A stretch of 64,000 nucleotides of DNA from Strongylocentrotus purpuratus (GCF_000002235.5 NW_022145607.1:41286817-41350816), one strand, 5' to 3'; counted from the stretch's first letter, positions 36,603 to 54,071 are shown. Notes: a model not told the origin generated them from the letters alone. Translations and numbers: made by a program.

Positions 36603-39565
36603 CCTAAATTTTCAATCTGAACAATTTTTTTTTTCTTCATGCAACCATCTAAATGGTATTTTGAACTATTTTCTCACCAAATGAAAGGCAATTGATGCTA
36701 ATTTAATGTTTATTTTAGTAAACATCTTTGATATACAGCTAAATTTACATTTTTTTCTAATGTAAACATTGTGGCCCATCCAAATGTGAGGCTTTAAAAA
36801 TATATTAAATTATTTCATTTTGTACTGATATATTACTTCTTTTTTGCAATTTTTTTCTACTGGAGATTGTCATGCCAATTAAAGTTCTTGATTGTTTGAA
36901 AGAGAAAACAGAGTGTGGATATGAGACAACTTGATGATTCAGAATGTACAATGGAAACCGATACTACATGTTACTGCAGTATGATTGTGATGATGGAGAT
37001 GAGTCAAGGTGCTGGTTGTGGTGATGTAAATGTATAGCCTTGGTATTTAATGATAATGGGAGCATGATAAACGTGGTGATAATGATGGTGTCGATGGATT
37101 GATGTGAATTGACGGCAAAAATAGTGAAAAGGAAAACCTGCACGAATGCCGGTTGGTGTACAATGTCAGATGTAATTCTCATGAAGTTATTTGAACTGAA
37201 TCGTAGTGACTATATTACGAATGTATGGTGGTGAGGACTGAGGATAATCATGGGGGCTCTAATCATGATGAAGATGATAATGATGATGGTGGTGATGAAG
37301 ATGATGCTGTAAGTGGTGATGGTGGCGATGAACGATCTTGAAGATGATGATGATGATGCTGAAAGTGGTGATAATGATGGCGATGAACGATCTTGAAGAT
37401 GATGGTGGTGATGATGACGATGATTGTGTTGATAATGATCATCATGATGAAGATGACTATGATCTTGAAGATGATGTTGAAGATAATGATTGATGATGAG
37501 GAAGAATAATGATGTTTACTTGAGATGGAGGTTATGTATGAATTAGGTTTGCTAGAAGAAAACATAAAGATTATGATGGCCCTGTAATTATTTGTCGATG
37601 ACGACTGGCTAAAAGTAAGAACAGTTATACACAACATGTACCGACATCTGAATATACTCAGGAACCAAAAACAAAAATTGGCGGGGGGGGGGGGGGGGAA
37701 GAAAGTGGACCCTTTTTCATAATTATGATTTTTAAATTGATGATATATATAAACCCATGTTTCATATTTCCAAATACATGTAATCATAAATGCATCCTCT
37801 GAGACTACAGTTGACATCCCAGAGCTCTATATTCCTCGTTGTTTCTCATTCCTTGTTTTCATTATGGTTTCTTCTCTTTGTGTGTGCATTTTTCTTAATC
37901 AGACCGTTGTGACTTGTGACGGTTAAATGAATGTCCTCATCCATTCGTGCCATTCCGTAATGTTAGGTCGACAAGCCATAGCACCAATTATTGTATGCGA
38001 TTTGCATTCTGGCTATTGCATTGTAACGAGTCAATGAAATAATTTGTAATGAGGCACTTATCCCTTACTGTACTCCGGGGGGGGGGGGGGGGGCTTGGAG
38101 GCCACTCTCCGCTTGGAATTTTAAGTAGCCGTTTCAGGGCTTTACAAAAAACCTCAAGTCTTACGCTTTTTGGTACCATTTCGTTGAAATCTGATATACC
38201 TGTAGGTTGTTACATAACAATTAGTATGCGCATGTCATCAAAAATTGCCTTCATTATGTTTCTCAAAGTAACTTGATGTATTCCAGAACAAAAGAATGCA
38301 TTAGAAATAAAACATAAATATAATAAGAAGGAAAAAATACATAAGAAAATGAAATGATGAATTTCGAACATTTTTTGTTGGATATGAGCAGTGATATGCA
38401 GATGGGTAGTGGAGAAATATTGTTCTACAGTGAGAAAGTGGGTGAAATTATTTGGCTTTGCTCTAAGAGCTAAACCAGGGCTAAACATACTTTAGAAAAG
38501 TAAAATAATCATGTAATTTGCATATTACTAATTTATACCATATGCATTTTCAAACATCATAAAAATCATGAAACTCCATGAATTTGAATTGAACAAAAAC
38601 ATTTCAACTCATTTTCAAGATTCTTCACAAATCTAGAGCCAACCATGTAGAGTATTCTGTAAAATGCATACAATTAGCATTTTGCATAATTAATTAGGCT
38701 TTATCGACAAAAATTTGCATATAAAACTCATATACCATCTTACAAACGTGCAAATGTTCGTGTTCATCGGACATTTGACGGCCGAGATCATGGGGGGGGG
38801 GCGATCCCAGCCCCTCCCTCCTCCCCCTCCCTCCTCCCCTCACTCCTTCCCCTCACTCCTTTCACCTCCCCAGTCAGAGAGAGGCCAAAAGATTTGGGCA
38901 TTACATTTGATTACATAAAGAAATGGTCCATGTTGATGATGGCAGAATATCAATTTTCTTCCAATTTCATATATATATATATATTTTGTTATGACGGTTA
39001 TATCAAATCTTTGAAGTACAAAGAATGTCCACTTTCTTATATTTTGCTGAGTGGGTATATATATATCTATAAATGCGTGTAGGCCCTACATGAAAAAAGT
39101 TCCACATTTTGAAAGATATATATATATATATATATATATGCGGTTTATTCGTCTTCTTCAAATCTAGCTCAGGTTTGAAACACATGTTTCAGATGGATCA
39201 GGGAGATGAGAGTTTAAACTCTCATCTTCCTGGATGGATCATAAACCTTGTGAATTTCCCTGCCTACATAAATCTACAAAAGCCACCTGCCTATGCCAGA
39301 CTTGAGCTAACTGTATTTTTTTCCTCGAAATTAACGTACAAACCAACCAATGCTCTTTTTGTCTTTTGTTCGATAGGAATTAGGCGCGCCTTGTAGTTGA
39401 AATGTACAAACCTTTGCTGCATGAATCTAATCATATATTATGATTGATTTAAAAAAAAATTTTTTTTAGTGATCTTCAGAAATTCAAAGATCACGTCAAA
39501 ATTAGTTTAATAATAAAGGTAAAAAAAAAATCCACGTCTGTAAAACCCCAATACACACACACACA

Positions 39566-39596
<31 letters not shown>

Positions 39597-39904
39597 TACA
39601 CGCATGAATCAAATAGCACTCTTTGGTGAATATATGGTAGTTAGTATTGTAGGGACAATAGCAATGGAACATCGTGTTATTTCATGCGATTTCATGTGAA
39701 ATATATTACAGACATATCGCAAAGACTAATGTAAATGTTGTAGGTGTCCTTAATTTCCTACCTCACGAACACTAATTTATGAAACTGAATTCAGGCATAA
39801 CATTTTAGAGGTGAAAAATAGGGGTAAAAAAGTCTCAAATGAGTCTGTTTTATACTAATGAAAGACTAGGTGAGCAAATGCGGTGGTGTTCATGCATGCC
39901 TGGC
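36603..39904. repeat. Spacer unit between genes 4 and 5
   Basis: 36930-37260 is almost identical to 50820-51130, 37800-38780 to 52790-53920, and 38980-39900 to parts of 57000-57735. It includes (GATG)n at about 37260-37500, a poly-G run near 38078, and a SINE tail at 39532-39600. No gene is supported. Confidence 0.75.
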
Positions 39905-40326
39905 TTAAAGAGAAAGTTGAGTTCTGCGCGGAGAGGGTGAAACATGATTATTTTTTGTGAGCGTTTATATTATTATGCAAGTGTGGAAGAACATCAAAGA
40001 AGAAATTTTCCTTGAAGCATGGCATTTCAAATGCCTTCATATTCCAAATAAAACATGACACAGCTTTAAAACGAGGACCTCATTATTATGCCACATTTTT
40101 GTGTAGTCCCATAGACATCTTTCTGTGTATAGTGCTCGTTTATTTTTACCATATGCCCTGCATACTTTCACCAAGACTGGGTCAAATTTCTTATCATTTT
40201 GATGATTCCAAAACCCTGTAGTACACAACAATACTTATATGCTACACGATCAATTTTTTCTGATCGATTCCACATCGTTTTTTTCTTCACAATGCTGGCA
40301 TGACCAGAACTCAACTTTATCTTTAA
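39905..40326. mobile_element. TTAA-flanked MITE, copy 4, in the gene 5 promoter
   Basis: The borders TTAAAGAGAAAGTTGAGTTC and GAACTCAACTTTATCTTTAA lie 22 bp upstream of the TATA box. The equivalent place upstream of gene 4 has no MITE; gene 7 has the sister copy. Confidence 0.85.
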
Positions 40327-40347
40327 CCAGCCGCATTTTGGGTGTGG

Positions 40348-40356
40348 TATATATAA
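40348..40356 (+). promoter_or_regulatory. Gene 5 TATA box, next to a MITE end
   Basis: TATATATAA lies 22 bp after the right end of the TTAA-flanked MITE at 39905-40326 and about 120 bp before the ATG. The leader is homologous to those of genes 4 and 7. Confidence 0.65.
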
Positions 40357-40476
40357 CACACACCAACCGTACGCCGCTTCATTCATAGTGACTGCTGTAG
40401 ACACATCAACGTCGTGAGCAAGCTCAGTGTGAAACCCATTTCTTCAGTACAAAGAAATAAGAAAGCCTTATACAAC

Positions 40477-42939
<2,463 letters not shown>

Positions 42940-43141
42940 ACTAAGATATCTAACAGTCCCGGCAGAGCCATCGATGTAGTAAACTATTAAAAAAAACTCA
43001 TTTTAAAAATGCAGCTGTAATTTTCTGCCAATGTATCAACTTTTCCTTGATGATACTAGCGTTTGGTCTCCGACTAAACCAACTCAATTGTACCAAGCTT
43101 GCCCATTAGTTTAAAAGCAGCTAAGCAAAATACATTCAACG
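42940..43141. other. 3' flank of gene 5, shared with gene 7
   Basis: AAGATATCTAACAGTCCCGG, then GATACTAGCGTTTGGTCTCC, match 63230-63360 almost base for base. No clean AATAAA was seen. Confidence 0.6.
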
Positions 43142-43538
43142 TTAAAGATAAAGACCAGTATTGGAAACACCCCAATTTCAAAAAATGATAATGAAGCTCT
43201 TATTACCAATCATGTGAAAGAATATGTTTTGAATATTACATGATGAAAACATTTTTGACGGGAAACCGCCTACTAATTGATATATTTGGTAAATTAGAGT
43301 ATCTCTTGCCTGTTGAGAGATATGAAATGCACGTGACCCGCACGTGTGTGTAGTCCCATATACATCTTTCTGTGTACAGTGCTTCTAACTTTATGAAGAC
43401 TTGGCCAAATTTCTTATCATTTTGATGATTCCAGAACCTTGCAGTACATCTATGCTAGATGATCAACCTTTTCTGATCGATTTCACAATGTTTCTTTCAC
43501 AATGCAATCGCATGACCATAACTGGTCTTTATCTTTAA
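43142..43538. mobile_element. TTAA-flanked MITE, copy 5, with an empty site after gene 7
   Basis: The borders are TTAAAGATAAAGACCAGT and ACTGGTCTTTATCTTTAA. The paralogous site after gene 7 reads CAACGTTAAACCTAAAATT (about 63462-63480), with a single TTAA and no element, which proves insertion at TTAA with duplication of TTAA. Confidence 0.9.
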
Positions 43539-43795
43539 ACCTAAAAACCTAAAATTATCCAACTCAAAATGCACTTCCTGTTTTATTAAAGATATTCAAT
43601 TATTCAAATCACTATGACGAAAATGTGAGAATATAGATTAATAATATCTCCTAAGATCATTGCCTCTGCATAATTTTGTCTGTGAAATAGATAACATACA
43701 CAATAACACATTTATTAGAACGAGATAAGATATGAGTGGGTGTCAAAATGAGTGGCATTTTGTGGAAGATAATACTGAAACAGTGTTTGAGTGGA

Positions 43796-44928
43796 CATAG
43801 AGAGAGAGAGAGAGAATTGGATGAACGGAAACGGAGACATCAAGAGAGAGAGAGAGGGAACAGCTGAAGAGAGAAGGAGAAAACAGCTGAGAAGAGGGAG
43901 AGAGAGAGAGAACAGAGCTGAAGAGAGAGGGAGAGAAGAACAAAGATAAAGAGAGAGAAAGAAGAGATGAAGATAAAGGGGGAAAAAGTTGGAGAGAAAA
44001 GACAAAAGATGAAAAAAGGTTGAATATGAAGAGACTTAAGGAAACGGAGAGTGAGATGGAACAGAGCTGAAGAGAGAGGGAGAGAAGAAAAAAGATGAAG
44101 AAAGATTGAATATGAAGAGACTTAAAGGAAACGGAGAGTGAGATGGAACAGAGCTGAAGAGAGAGGGAGAGAAGAAAAAAGATGAAGAAAGGTTGAATAT
44201 GAAGAGACTTAAAGGAAACGGAGAGTGAGATGGAACAGAGCTGAAGAGAGAGGGAGAGAAGACAAAAGATGAAGAAAGATTGAATATGAAGAGACTTAAA
44301 GGAAACGGAGAGTGAGATGGAACAGAGCTGAAGAGAGAGGGAGAGAAGAAAAAAGATGAAAAAAGGTTGAATATGAAGAGACTTAAAGGAAACGGAGAGT
44401 GAGATGGAACAGAGCTGAAGAGAGAGGGAGAGAAGAAAAAAGATGAAGAAAGATTGGAGATGAAGAGACTTAAAGGAAACGGAGAGTGAGATGGAACAGA
44501 GCTGAAGAGAGAGGGAGAGAAGACAAAAGATGAAAAAAGGTTGAATATGAAGAGACTTAAAGGAAACGGAGAGTGAGATGGAACAGAGCTGAAGAGAGAG
44601 GGAGAGAAGAAAAAAGATGAAGAAAGATTGAATATGAAGAGACTTAAAGGAAACGGAGAGTGAGATGGAACAGAGCTGAAGAGAGAGGGAGAGAAGAAAA
44701 AAGATGAAGAAAGATTGGAGATGAAGAGACTTAAAGGAAACGGAGAGTGAGATGGAACAGAGCTGAAGAGAGAGGGAGAGAAGAAAAATGGAAAACAGAT
44801 TGGAGATCGAGAGAGAGAGAGGGAGAAGAAGAAGAAAAAAAAAGATTGGAGAATAAGCGAGAGAGAGAGAGAAAGAGACTGAGAAAGGGAAACGGAGAGT
44901 GAGAGAGAGTGATAGCGAACAGAGCTGA

Positions 44929-44961
<33 letters not shown>

Positions 44962-44970
44962 TGATGATGA
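43796..44970. repeat. GA-rich tract and 87-bp minisatellite after gene 5
   Basis: From about 44038 to 44800 there are 8-9 copies of an 87-bp unit (GGAAACGGAGAGTGAGATGG, then AACAGAGCTGAAGAGAGAGG). Starts at 44040, 44127 and 44214 fix the period. The same array begins again at the window end after gene 7. GA microsatellites border it. Confidence 0.85.
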
Positions 44971-46384
44971 CCATGGTGATGTTAATGCTGATCACTGCAA
45001 CAAGACATGTAACTATGATGAACTACATGATGATGACGATGACTAATATAATGATGACCATGTTGATAACGATACAGATGATGATGATAGTATGTATTTC
45101 GATTGTGGTAATGGTCATAACGATGACGATAGAGGGAATAATGACACCAGAGGGGATAATGACGACGGTGATGATGATCATCATAATGCTCATAGAGTTC
45201 AATGCAGGATTGCTCTACTAGCTAGCGCCCTCTATAAAGCCAACAATGCCTAATATAAGCGGTACCCGTTGATCCCCGGTCCCCTTTATGGGAGGGAGAG
45301 GGGCGGGTAGGGTAGGGGGTTGGGGCACCATACCGCTACCTGTTCCTGTTCGAGAAAAGATAAAGAGAGATTTAAGGTACATGACCGTTTATATTGTATG
45401 CTCCTCTTCTAATAAACAGTATTATTAAAAACTACTAATTAGATAACTATCTAATTTGTCTCGCGGCATCCCAGTTGAAAAACGATGTACTGGACCACAA
45501 CACCTCTATTATGTTAACCATTTTCCCAATAGGAACCCGTTGATTGATCTGATTCTTATATTCATTTGAAATGAAAGAAATCAGGAATCAACAGGTTATA
45601 TTAAGAGTTTAAAGACATGGAAATCACACTAGGGGTCTTCCCAACTAGTTATACCATCGAAATAGTTTCGGGAGATCATAATACCCAGAAGAAAAAGAGA
45701 CATCCTCTGTAGCGCGGACTCGCGGATTAAACAGCCGAGAGAAAATGGGATGTATTACTTTTTTTTGTTTTGTAGCATTGTTTTATTGTATTCATTCAGT
45801 ACAAAATATATATATAAAAAAAAAAACATACAGCTTCATTGATTTACATAACATATCAAAATATTAGGAAAATTGTACATCTCTCAAAAAATACATAAGA
45901 TAGTTTAATACACAGTACATAATATTTTCAAATTAAATATACTGAACGAATATTATGAATCAAAGAGTTACCTGCAGACAGACAGACACACCACACACGC
46001 TCACATACTCAGACACACATACAAACTTACAAATCCCCCTCCCCCAGTGGCGTAATGAGCAAAAAAGTTGGGGGAGGGAAAGGTAAGGAAAGAAAGAGAG
46101 AAAGAAGATAGGTAGGGGAGTTTAGTTGCGATTTTTCCCGCCAACAAGAAAGTTAAAACAACCACTCCTTTGGACCTTTTATTATTTACACAATTTCTTG
46201 CTGTCTGCTGCCTTGAGATCACTGGAGCGAAGAAAGGTAACAATGTATAGCAATAATCCCTATCCTTGTTATGCAGATGATTCTTCTACCATTCTTGACC
46301 AGAAGTGCGTTTCAAACTCAATGATGTGGGCGTCATTCCATTGAATGTTGAGTCCAGTATTAAGGGCGTTTTCTACTACTTGCT
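44971..46384. other. Spacer between genes 5 and 6, first part
   Basis: (ATG)n-like sequence to about 45190. A G-rich stretch at 45291-45324 (GGGAGGGAGAGGGGCGGG and on) could form a G-quadruplex. 45770-45960 is AT-rich and resembles a LINE 3' end. No gene. Confidence 0.45.
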
Positions 46385-46601
46385 AATCTGAGGGCTTTTT
46401 TTGTGCTCTTTAAAAAGAACACACAATAGGGGCAGCGCAATTTAAATATCAAGGGATGGATAAGAGTTTATCTCTCAAAAGAAATGAAAGGGCTATTTGA
46501 CTTTCAAGAGCGATAAAAACTATATAATCCATCCCTTGAAGTTTAAATTGCACTGCCCCCATTGTGTGCTCTTTTCGAAGAGCACAAAAAGCCCTCAGAT
46601 T
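46385..46601. mobile_element. Inverted-repeat element upstream of gene 6
   Basis: AATCTGAGGGCTTTTTTTGT and its complement ACAAAAAGCCCTCAGATT bound 217 bp, with arms of about 85 bp that include GGGGCAGCGCAATTTAAA. A related imperfect hairpin follows at 46640-46760. Confidence 0.6.
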
Positions 46602-46918
46602 GAACATTCCATCACATAAAATTGTCTGTAAGAGGTAAAGAGAGGTTATTTCTAAAAGGAAATGAAAGGGCTATTTGACTTTCAAGAGCCCTTTAATTTC
46701 ATTCTAGAAATAACTTCTTTTTCTCTAAAAAAAAAAATCAATTTCTCTTTTGAAAGTCAAATCAACTCGAGAACATCATGGGATTCTACTCTGCCATGCC
46801 CCTCAGTGGATCTGCCATGTTGTAGGGATCCATTAGAAAGCACAATAAGCCCACTCAATAATTAATATATATATTCAAACGTCATAGCGATTCATCCAAA
46901 TAAAAAGAGTAGGGAGAT

Positions 46919-46979
<61 letters not shown>

Positions 46980-46995
46980 TGAAAGAGTTATGAGG

Positions 46996-47026
<31 letters not shown>

Positions 47027-47310
47027 TGAGAGAGAGAGAGAGAGAGAGAAGGGGAGGGACGTCCTGTGGAAAAAGTATGGTTGAAACAAGTTATTCATAG
47101 TTGATACCACTCCAACCTGGAAACTCGAAAGAAGAAAGGAATTGATCAACAATTTTAAAATCAAGAGGGTACTTTTCCGGGGAAATTGGCTTTGAGCGAC
47201 TTCGCAGACTTTAATGAACCTTCGATTCGGGGATTAATGAATCCTCACTCACGGATCTTTTTGTACAAAATCGCTGAACTGGTACTGCGGGGGCTAAATC
47301 GCTACGTTTT
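46602..47310. other. GA microsatellite and gene 6 upstream region
   Basis: (GA)n at about 46917-47053, then about 250 bp of unique sequence leading to the X-box-like site of gene 6. Confidence 0.5.
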
Positions 47311-47362
47311 GTTTTCATAGCAACGGGATTAAGTCGTTCACTCACCATTTGAATCATATAAG
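47311..47362 (+). promoter_or_regulatory. Gene 6 promoter: X-box-like site and TATA-like motif
   Basis: GTTTTCATAGCAAC at 47311-47324 fits the RFX X-box palindrome with one clear mismatch and one tolerated purine. CATATAAG at 47355-47362 is a TATA-like motif about 120 bp before the ATG. No sequence shared with the promoters of genes 4, 5 or 7 was seen. Confidence 0.5.
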
Positions 47363-47482
47363 GCTGCACAAGAGAAACTAATCGCCATATTTCGTGCTAC
47401 ATGACAACGCATCGTACGTACGTCGCGGAGCACCTTTCAACGATTTTCATAAACGCCTTTAAGTTTCAACCCTATCTTCAAC

Positions 47483-50042
<2,560 letters not shown>

Positions 50043-50072
50043 AAATTCCGTCAATTAGCACAAACGTGGTTG

Positions 50073-50228
50073 ACTCATCGCTGAAGTTGTCTCCCCCATC
50101 GACCTGACTAAGTTTTAGACCAACTTGGTGCCCTACCCACGTATCCATTTCACTCAGGCCGCCTTCGCCCCAGTCATTTCTGCTGAGGAGGCCTACCATG
50201 AGCAGTTGACCGTTGCCGAGATCACCAA
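50073..50228 (+). pseudogene. Broken alpha-tubulin coding fragment after gene 6
   Basis: Sister of the fragment after gene 4, with the same internal deletion and the same stop (CTAAGTTTTAG). The remainder still reads VPYPRIHF then [12 protein letters not shown]. It lies between the stop of gene 6 and its AATAAA, so it is likely transcribed as 3' UTR. Confidence 0.85.
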
Positions 50229-50294
50229 ACCTAAATTATCAATTCGAACAATTTTTGTTTCTTCTTGCAAGTATCTAAATAGATTTTCCCACCA

Positions 50295-50300
50295 AATAAA
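50295..50300 (+). terminator. Polyadenylation signal, gene 6
   Basis: AATAAA about 250 bp after the stop and downstream of the tubulin fragment at 50073-50228, so that fragment is probably part of the 3' UTR. Confidence 0.55.
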
Positions 50301-50335
50301 AGGGAATTGGTGCTAATTTAATGTTTATTTCAGTA

Positions 50336-50654
50336 CACTGTGAAAAGGTTGGGCAATATTTTATCAACACTTTGCCCAACGTTGTGCCAATAGTCAACCC
50401 AACCATTTACTGGGCAATATTTTGCCCAGTGGTATTGGTATACGTAAGTACCCTACTTCACACGTGCATAATTGTTTCGTATTTTGACCAAAATTTGGGC
50501 AAAGATATGACCCTTCAACTGCCCGACTACGGTAGCCCATTTGTTGGGAAAATCTTGACCAACTGTTGGGCAAAATACGAAAATATTGCCCAATAGATGG
50601 TTGGGTTGACTATTGGCAAAGTGTTGGAAAATATTGCCCAACCTTTTCACAGTG
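50336..50654. mobile_element. TA-flanked (Tc1/mariner-like) MITE after gene 6
   Basis: The ends CACTGTGAAAAGGTTGGGCA and TGCCCAACCTTTTCACAGTG are inverted and flanked by TA on both sides. The paralogous place after gene 4 reads TTTTAGTAAACATC (about 36715-36728) with one TA and no element. The interior repeats TTGGGCAA and TTGCCCAA motifs. Confidence 0.85.
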
Positions 50655-51220
50655 TAAACATCTTTGATATACAGCTAAATGAAAAAATATATTAAATTAT
50701 TTCATTTTTCACTGATATATTGCTTCTTTTTTGCAATTTGTCTTCTTCTGGAGATTGTCATGCTAATTAAAGTTCTTGATTGTTTAAAAGAGAACAGCGT
50801 GCAGATATGAGACAACTTGATGATTCAGAATGTACAATGGAAACCGATACTACATGTTACTGCAGTATGATTGTGATGATGGAGATGAGTCAAGGTGCTG
50901 GTTGTGGTGATGTAAATGTATAGCCTTGGTATTTAATGATAATGGGAGCATGATAAACGTGGTGATAATGATGGTGTCGATGGATTGATGTGAATTGACG
51001 GCAAAAATAGTGAAAAGGAAAACCTGCACGAATGCCGGTTGGTGTACAATGTCAGATGTAATTCTCATGAAGTTATTTGATGGATCGTGACTATATTACG
51101 AAAGTATGGTGGTGAGGACTGAGGACAATCATGGTGGCTCTGATCATGATGATGGTGCTGATAAATTATAATGAAATTATGATAAAGATGATTATGATAA
51201 TGATTAATGTTAATGATGAC

Positions 51221-52003
51221 CAGGGGCGGCGATCCCGGGGGGGGGGTGGACACGTCCTCCCTCAATTTTTTTAGGGGTAGGGGATCGTCCCCTACTGGCG
51301 TAATGATGGGGGGGGGAGCTTGGGGGCAGTTGCCCCCTAATAAAATTCAAACATGGTTTACTTCTAATTCGATACCAGTGATTTACAAATGTTGGTGAAA
51401 TGGCATGATTTTTCCCTGAACTTCCTGGGGTTCTGCCCCTTGGACCCCACCAAGGGCCCTAAGGCTTGCCCCTGGTTGATCATCTGACGGTAATTAAATG
51501 CCTAAAAACCCTGAGCTTCCGGGGGTCCGCCCCTTGGACCCTACCAGGGGCCCTGGGCCTGAGGCGAGGCCCTGGTTGCTTATCTGACCGTAATTATATG
51601 CCTAAAAACAATGAGCTTCCGGGGACTCCGTCCCCTGGACCCCAACAAGGGCCCTAAGTCGGGCCGTGGATGCTCATCTACCCGCTATTAAATGCTTAAA
51701 ACCCCGCCCCATGACCCCCGCCGGGGCTTTGCCCCTTGACCTCAAGCCAATTTACGCTCCACTTACTTCGCTCGCTTTGCTCTACCTGACCGAAAACATT
51801 TCAGCCCCCCCCCCGCCCCCTTTTGAAAAACGTTCCGCGGGGCCTGCATGTACCATGTAAAAGTGGGTGTGATGCGGATTTGTTTTTCTGCCCCCCCCCC
51901 CCTCCAAAAAAAAAACACAACAACACGTTTTTGCTCATTACTACACTGCTCCCCGTCCCTAGCATTTCTTCCCCCCGGTCATAAAAAGAAATCGCCGCTC
52001 CTG
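51221..52003. mobile_element. hAT-like element within the GATG spacer repeat
   Basis: The ends are CAGGGGCGGCGATCC and ATCGCCGCTCCTG. The flanks are ATGATGAC at 51213-51220 and 52004-52011. The flanking repeat is itself ATG-rich, so the duplication alone is weaker evidence, but the gene 4 spacer lacks the element. Relative of 3101-4156. Confidence 0.75.
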
Positions 52004-54071
52004 ATGATGACGATGATTTTGAAAATGATGATGCTGATGGTGGTGAATAGTGATTAATGATGTCGATGAATGATCTTGAAGATGGTGGTGTTAATGATTG
52101 TGTTGATAATGATTTTTATGATGAAGAAGATAATGATTAATGAAGATGGTGGTGATGATCTTGAAGATAATGATTGATTATGATGAGGAAGAATAATGAT
52201 GTTTACTTGAGATGGTGGTTATGTATGAATTAGGTTTGCTAGAAGAAAACATAAAGATTATGGTGGCCCTGTAATTATTTGTTGATGACGACTGGCTAAG
52301 AGTAAGAACAGTTATACACAGGCGCGTACGCAGGAGGGGGGGGGGGGAGGGGGTGTTTGGGGGGTTAAACCCCCCCTTTTGTATTTTTATGTGTACATGG
52401 CTGACCCAAAAAAGGCGACCTTACCACCCCCCAACGGAGCAAAATGTCAACACCAAAAAAAAAAAAAAAAGTGTCCTTTCTTTCAACAGAATGCATAAAA
52501 TTTGAACAATGTCATGTTAGTAAACTGGTCATTGGAATCCATTCTCGCATGCATGGGCGTAGATCTGTAATTGATACCTATTGAACAATAGGTATTACGT
52601 AAGGATTGACGCCCATGCTCGCATGAGTGAACATATATAGCGAAATTGGGGGCATATGGCCATTCAAATGTTGATGAGCATTTCTATCTTTTACAGTCAA
52701 TTTAAAACAATGAAGAAGAAAACAAAACCCAATCACGAGAAACACTAACAGGAATGCCTCTTTACCGTACTTGTACAAACCATGCAGTTCTGAGACTACA
52801 GTTGACATCCCAGAGCTCTATATTCCTCGTTGTTTCTCATTCCTTGTTTTCATTATGGTTTCTTCTCTTTGTGTGTGCATTTTTCTTAATCAGACCGTTG
52901 TGACTTGTGACGGTTAAATGAATGTCCTCATCCAATCGTGAAAGTTCAGAACTTGATCTAAACACATTCCGTAATGTTAGGTCGACAAGCCATAGCACCA
53001 ATTATTGTATGCGATTTGCATTCTGGCTATTGCATTGTAGCGAGTGAATGAAATAATTTGTAACGAGGCACTTATCCCTTACTGTACTCCGGGGGGGGGG
53101 GGGGGGCTTGGAGGCCACTCTCAGCTTTGAATTTTAAATAGCCGTTTCAGGGCTTAAAAAAAACAACTTCAAGTCTTACGCATTTTGGTACCATTTTCGT
53201 TGAAATCTGATATACCTGTAGGGTATATAATATTAGTATGCGCATGTCATCAAAAAGTGCTATAAGAGCATATATTATTTATGTACAAGCAGAAATATGA
53301 ATACAAGTTTAGATGTAGAATCATCAAATTGCCTTGATATGTTTCTCAAAGTAACTTGATGTATTCCAGAACAAAATGATACATTACAAATAAAACAAAA
53401 AATATAATAGGAAGGAAAAAAGTACTTAAGAAAATGAAATGATGAATTTCGATTTTTTTTTTTTTGTCGGATATGAGCAGTGATATGCAGATGGGTAGTG
53501 GAGAAATATTGTTCTACAGTGAGAAAGTGGGTGAAATTATTGTTTTTGGCTTTGCTCTCAGTGCCAAACCAGGGCTAAACATACTTTAGAAGTAAAAAAA
53601 AAATAATCACGTAATTTGCATTAATAATTTATACGATGCATTTTCAAACATCATAAAACTCATGAAACTTCATGATGAATATGAAATGAAGGAAACATTT
53701 ATTCAAGATTCTTCACAAGTCTAGAGCCAAATATGTAGAGTATTCTGTAAAGTGCATAACATTAGCATTTTGCATAATTAATTAGGCTTTATCGACAAAA
53801 ATTTGCATAGGCCTATTAGGAAAAAAATTCATATACCATCTTCGTCCTTAATACGTGAATATCTACACACGTGCAAATATTCGTGTTCATCGGACATTTG
53901 ACGGCCGAGATCATGGGGGCACCCCGACCCCAGCCCCTCCCTCCCCCCTCCCCCAGTCAGAGAGAGGCCAAAAGATTTGGGCATCGTTTACATTTGATTA
54001 CATACATAAATGGTCTATGTTGATGATGGCAGAGTATCAATTTTCCTCCAATTTCATATCATATCTTGTTG

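Larger units (their letters stand above)
50301..54071. repeat. Spacer unit between genes 6 and 7, proximal part
   Basis: Paralogous to 36680-38990 apart from inserted elements at 50336-50654 and 51221-52003 and a G-rich CAGGCGCGTACGCAGG-type fragment starting at about 52318. 53,090 has the same poly-G as 38,078 but of different length. No gene. Confidence 0.75.

Noticed and set aside
44036..44995. 319-codon minus-strand frame rich in S, F, L and P
   Set aside because: It is the translation of the 87-bp minisatellite, whose length is a multiple of three.
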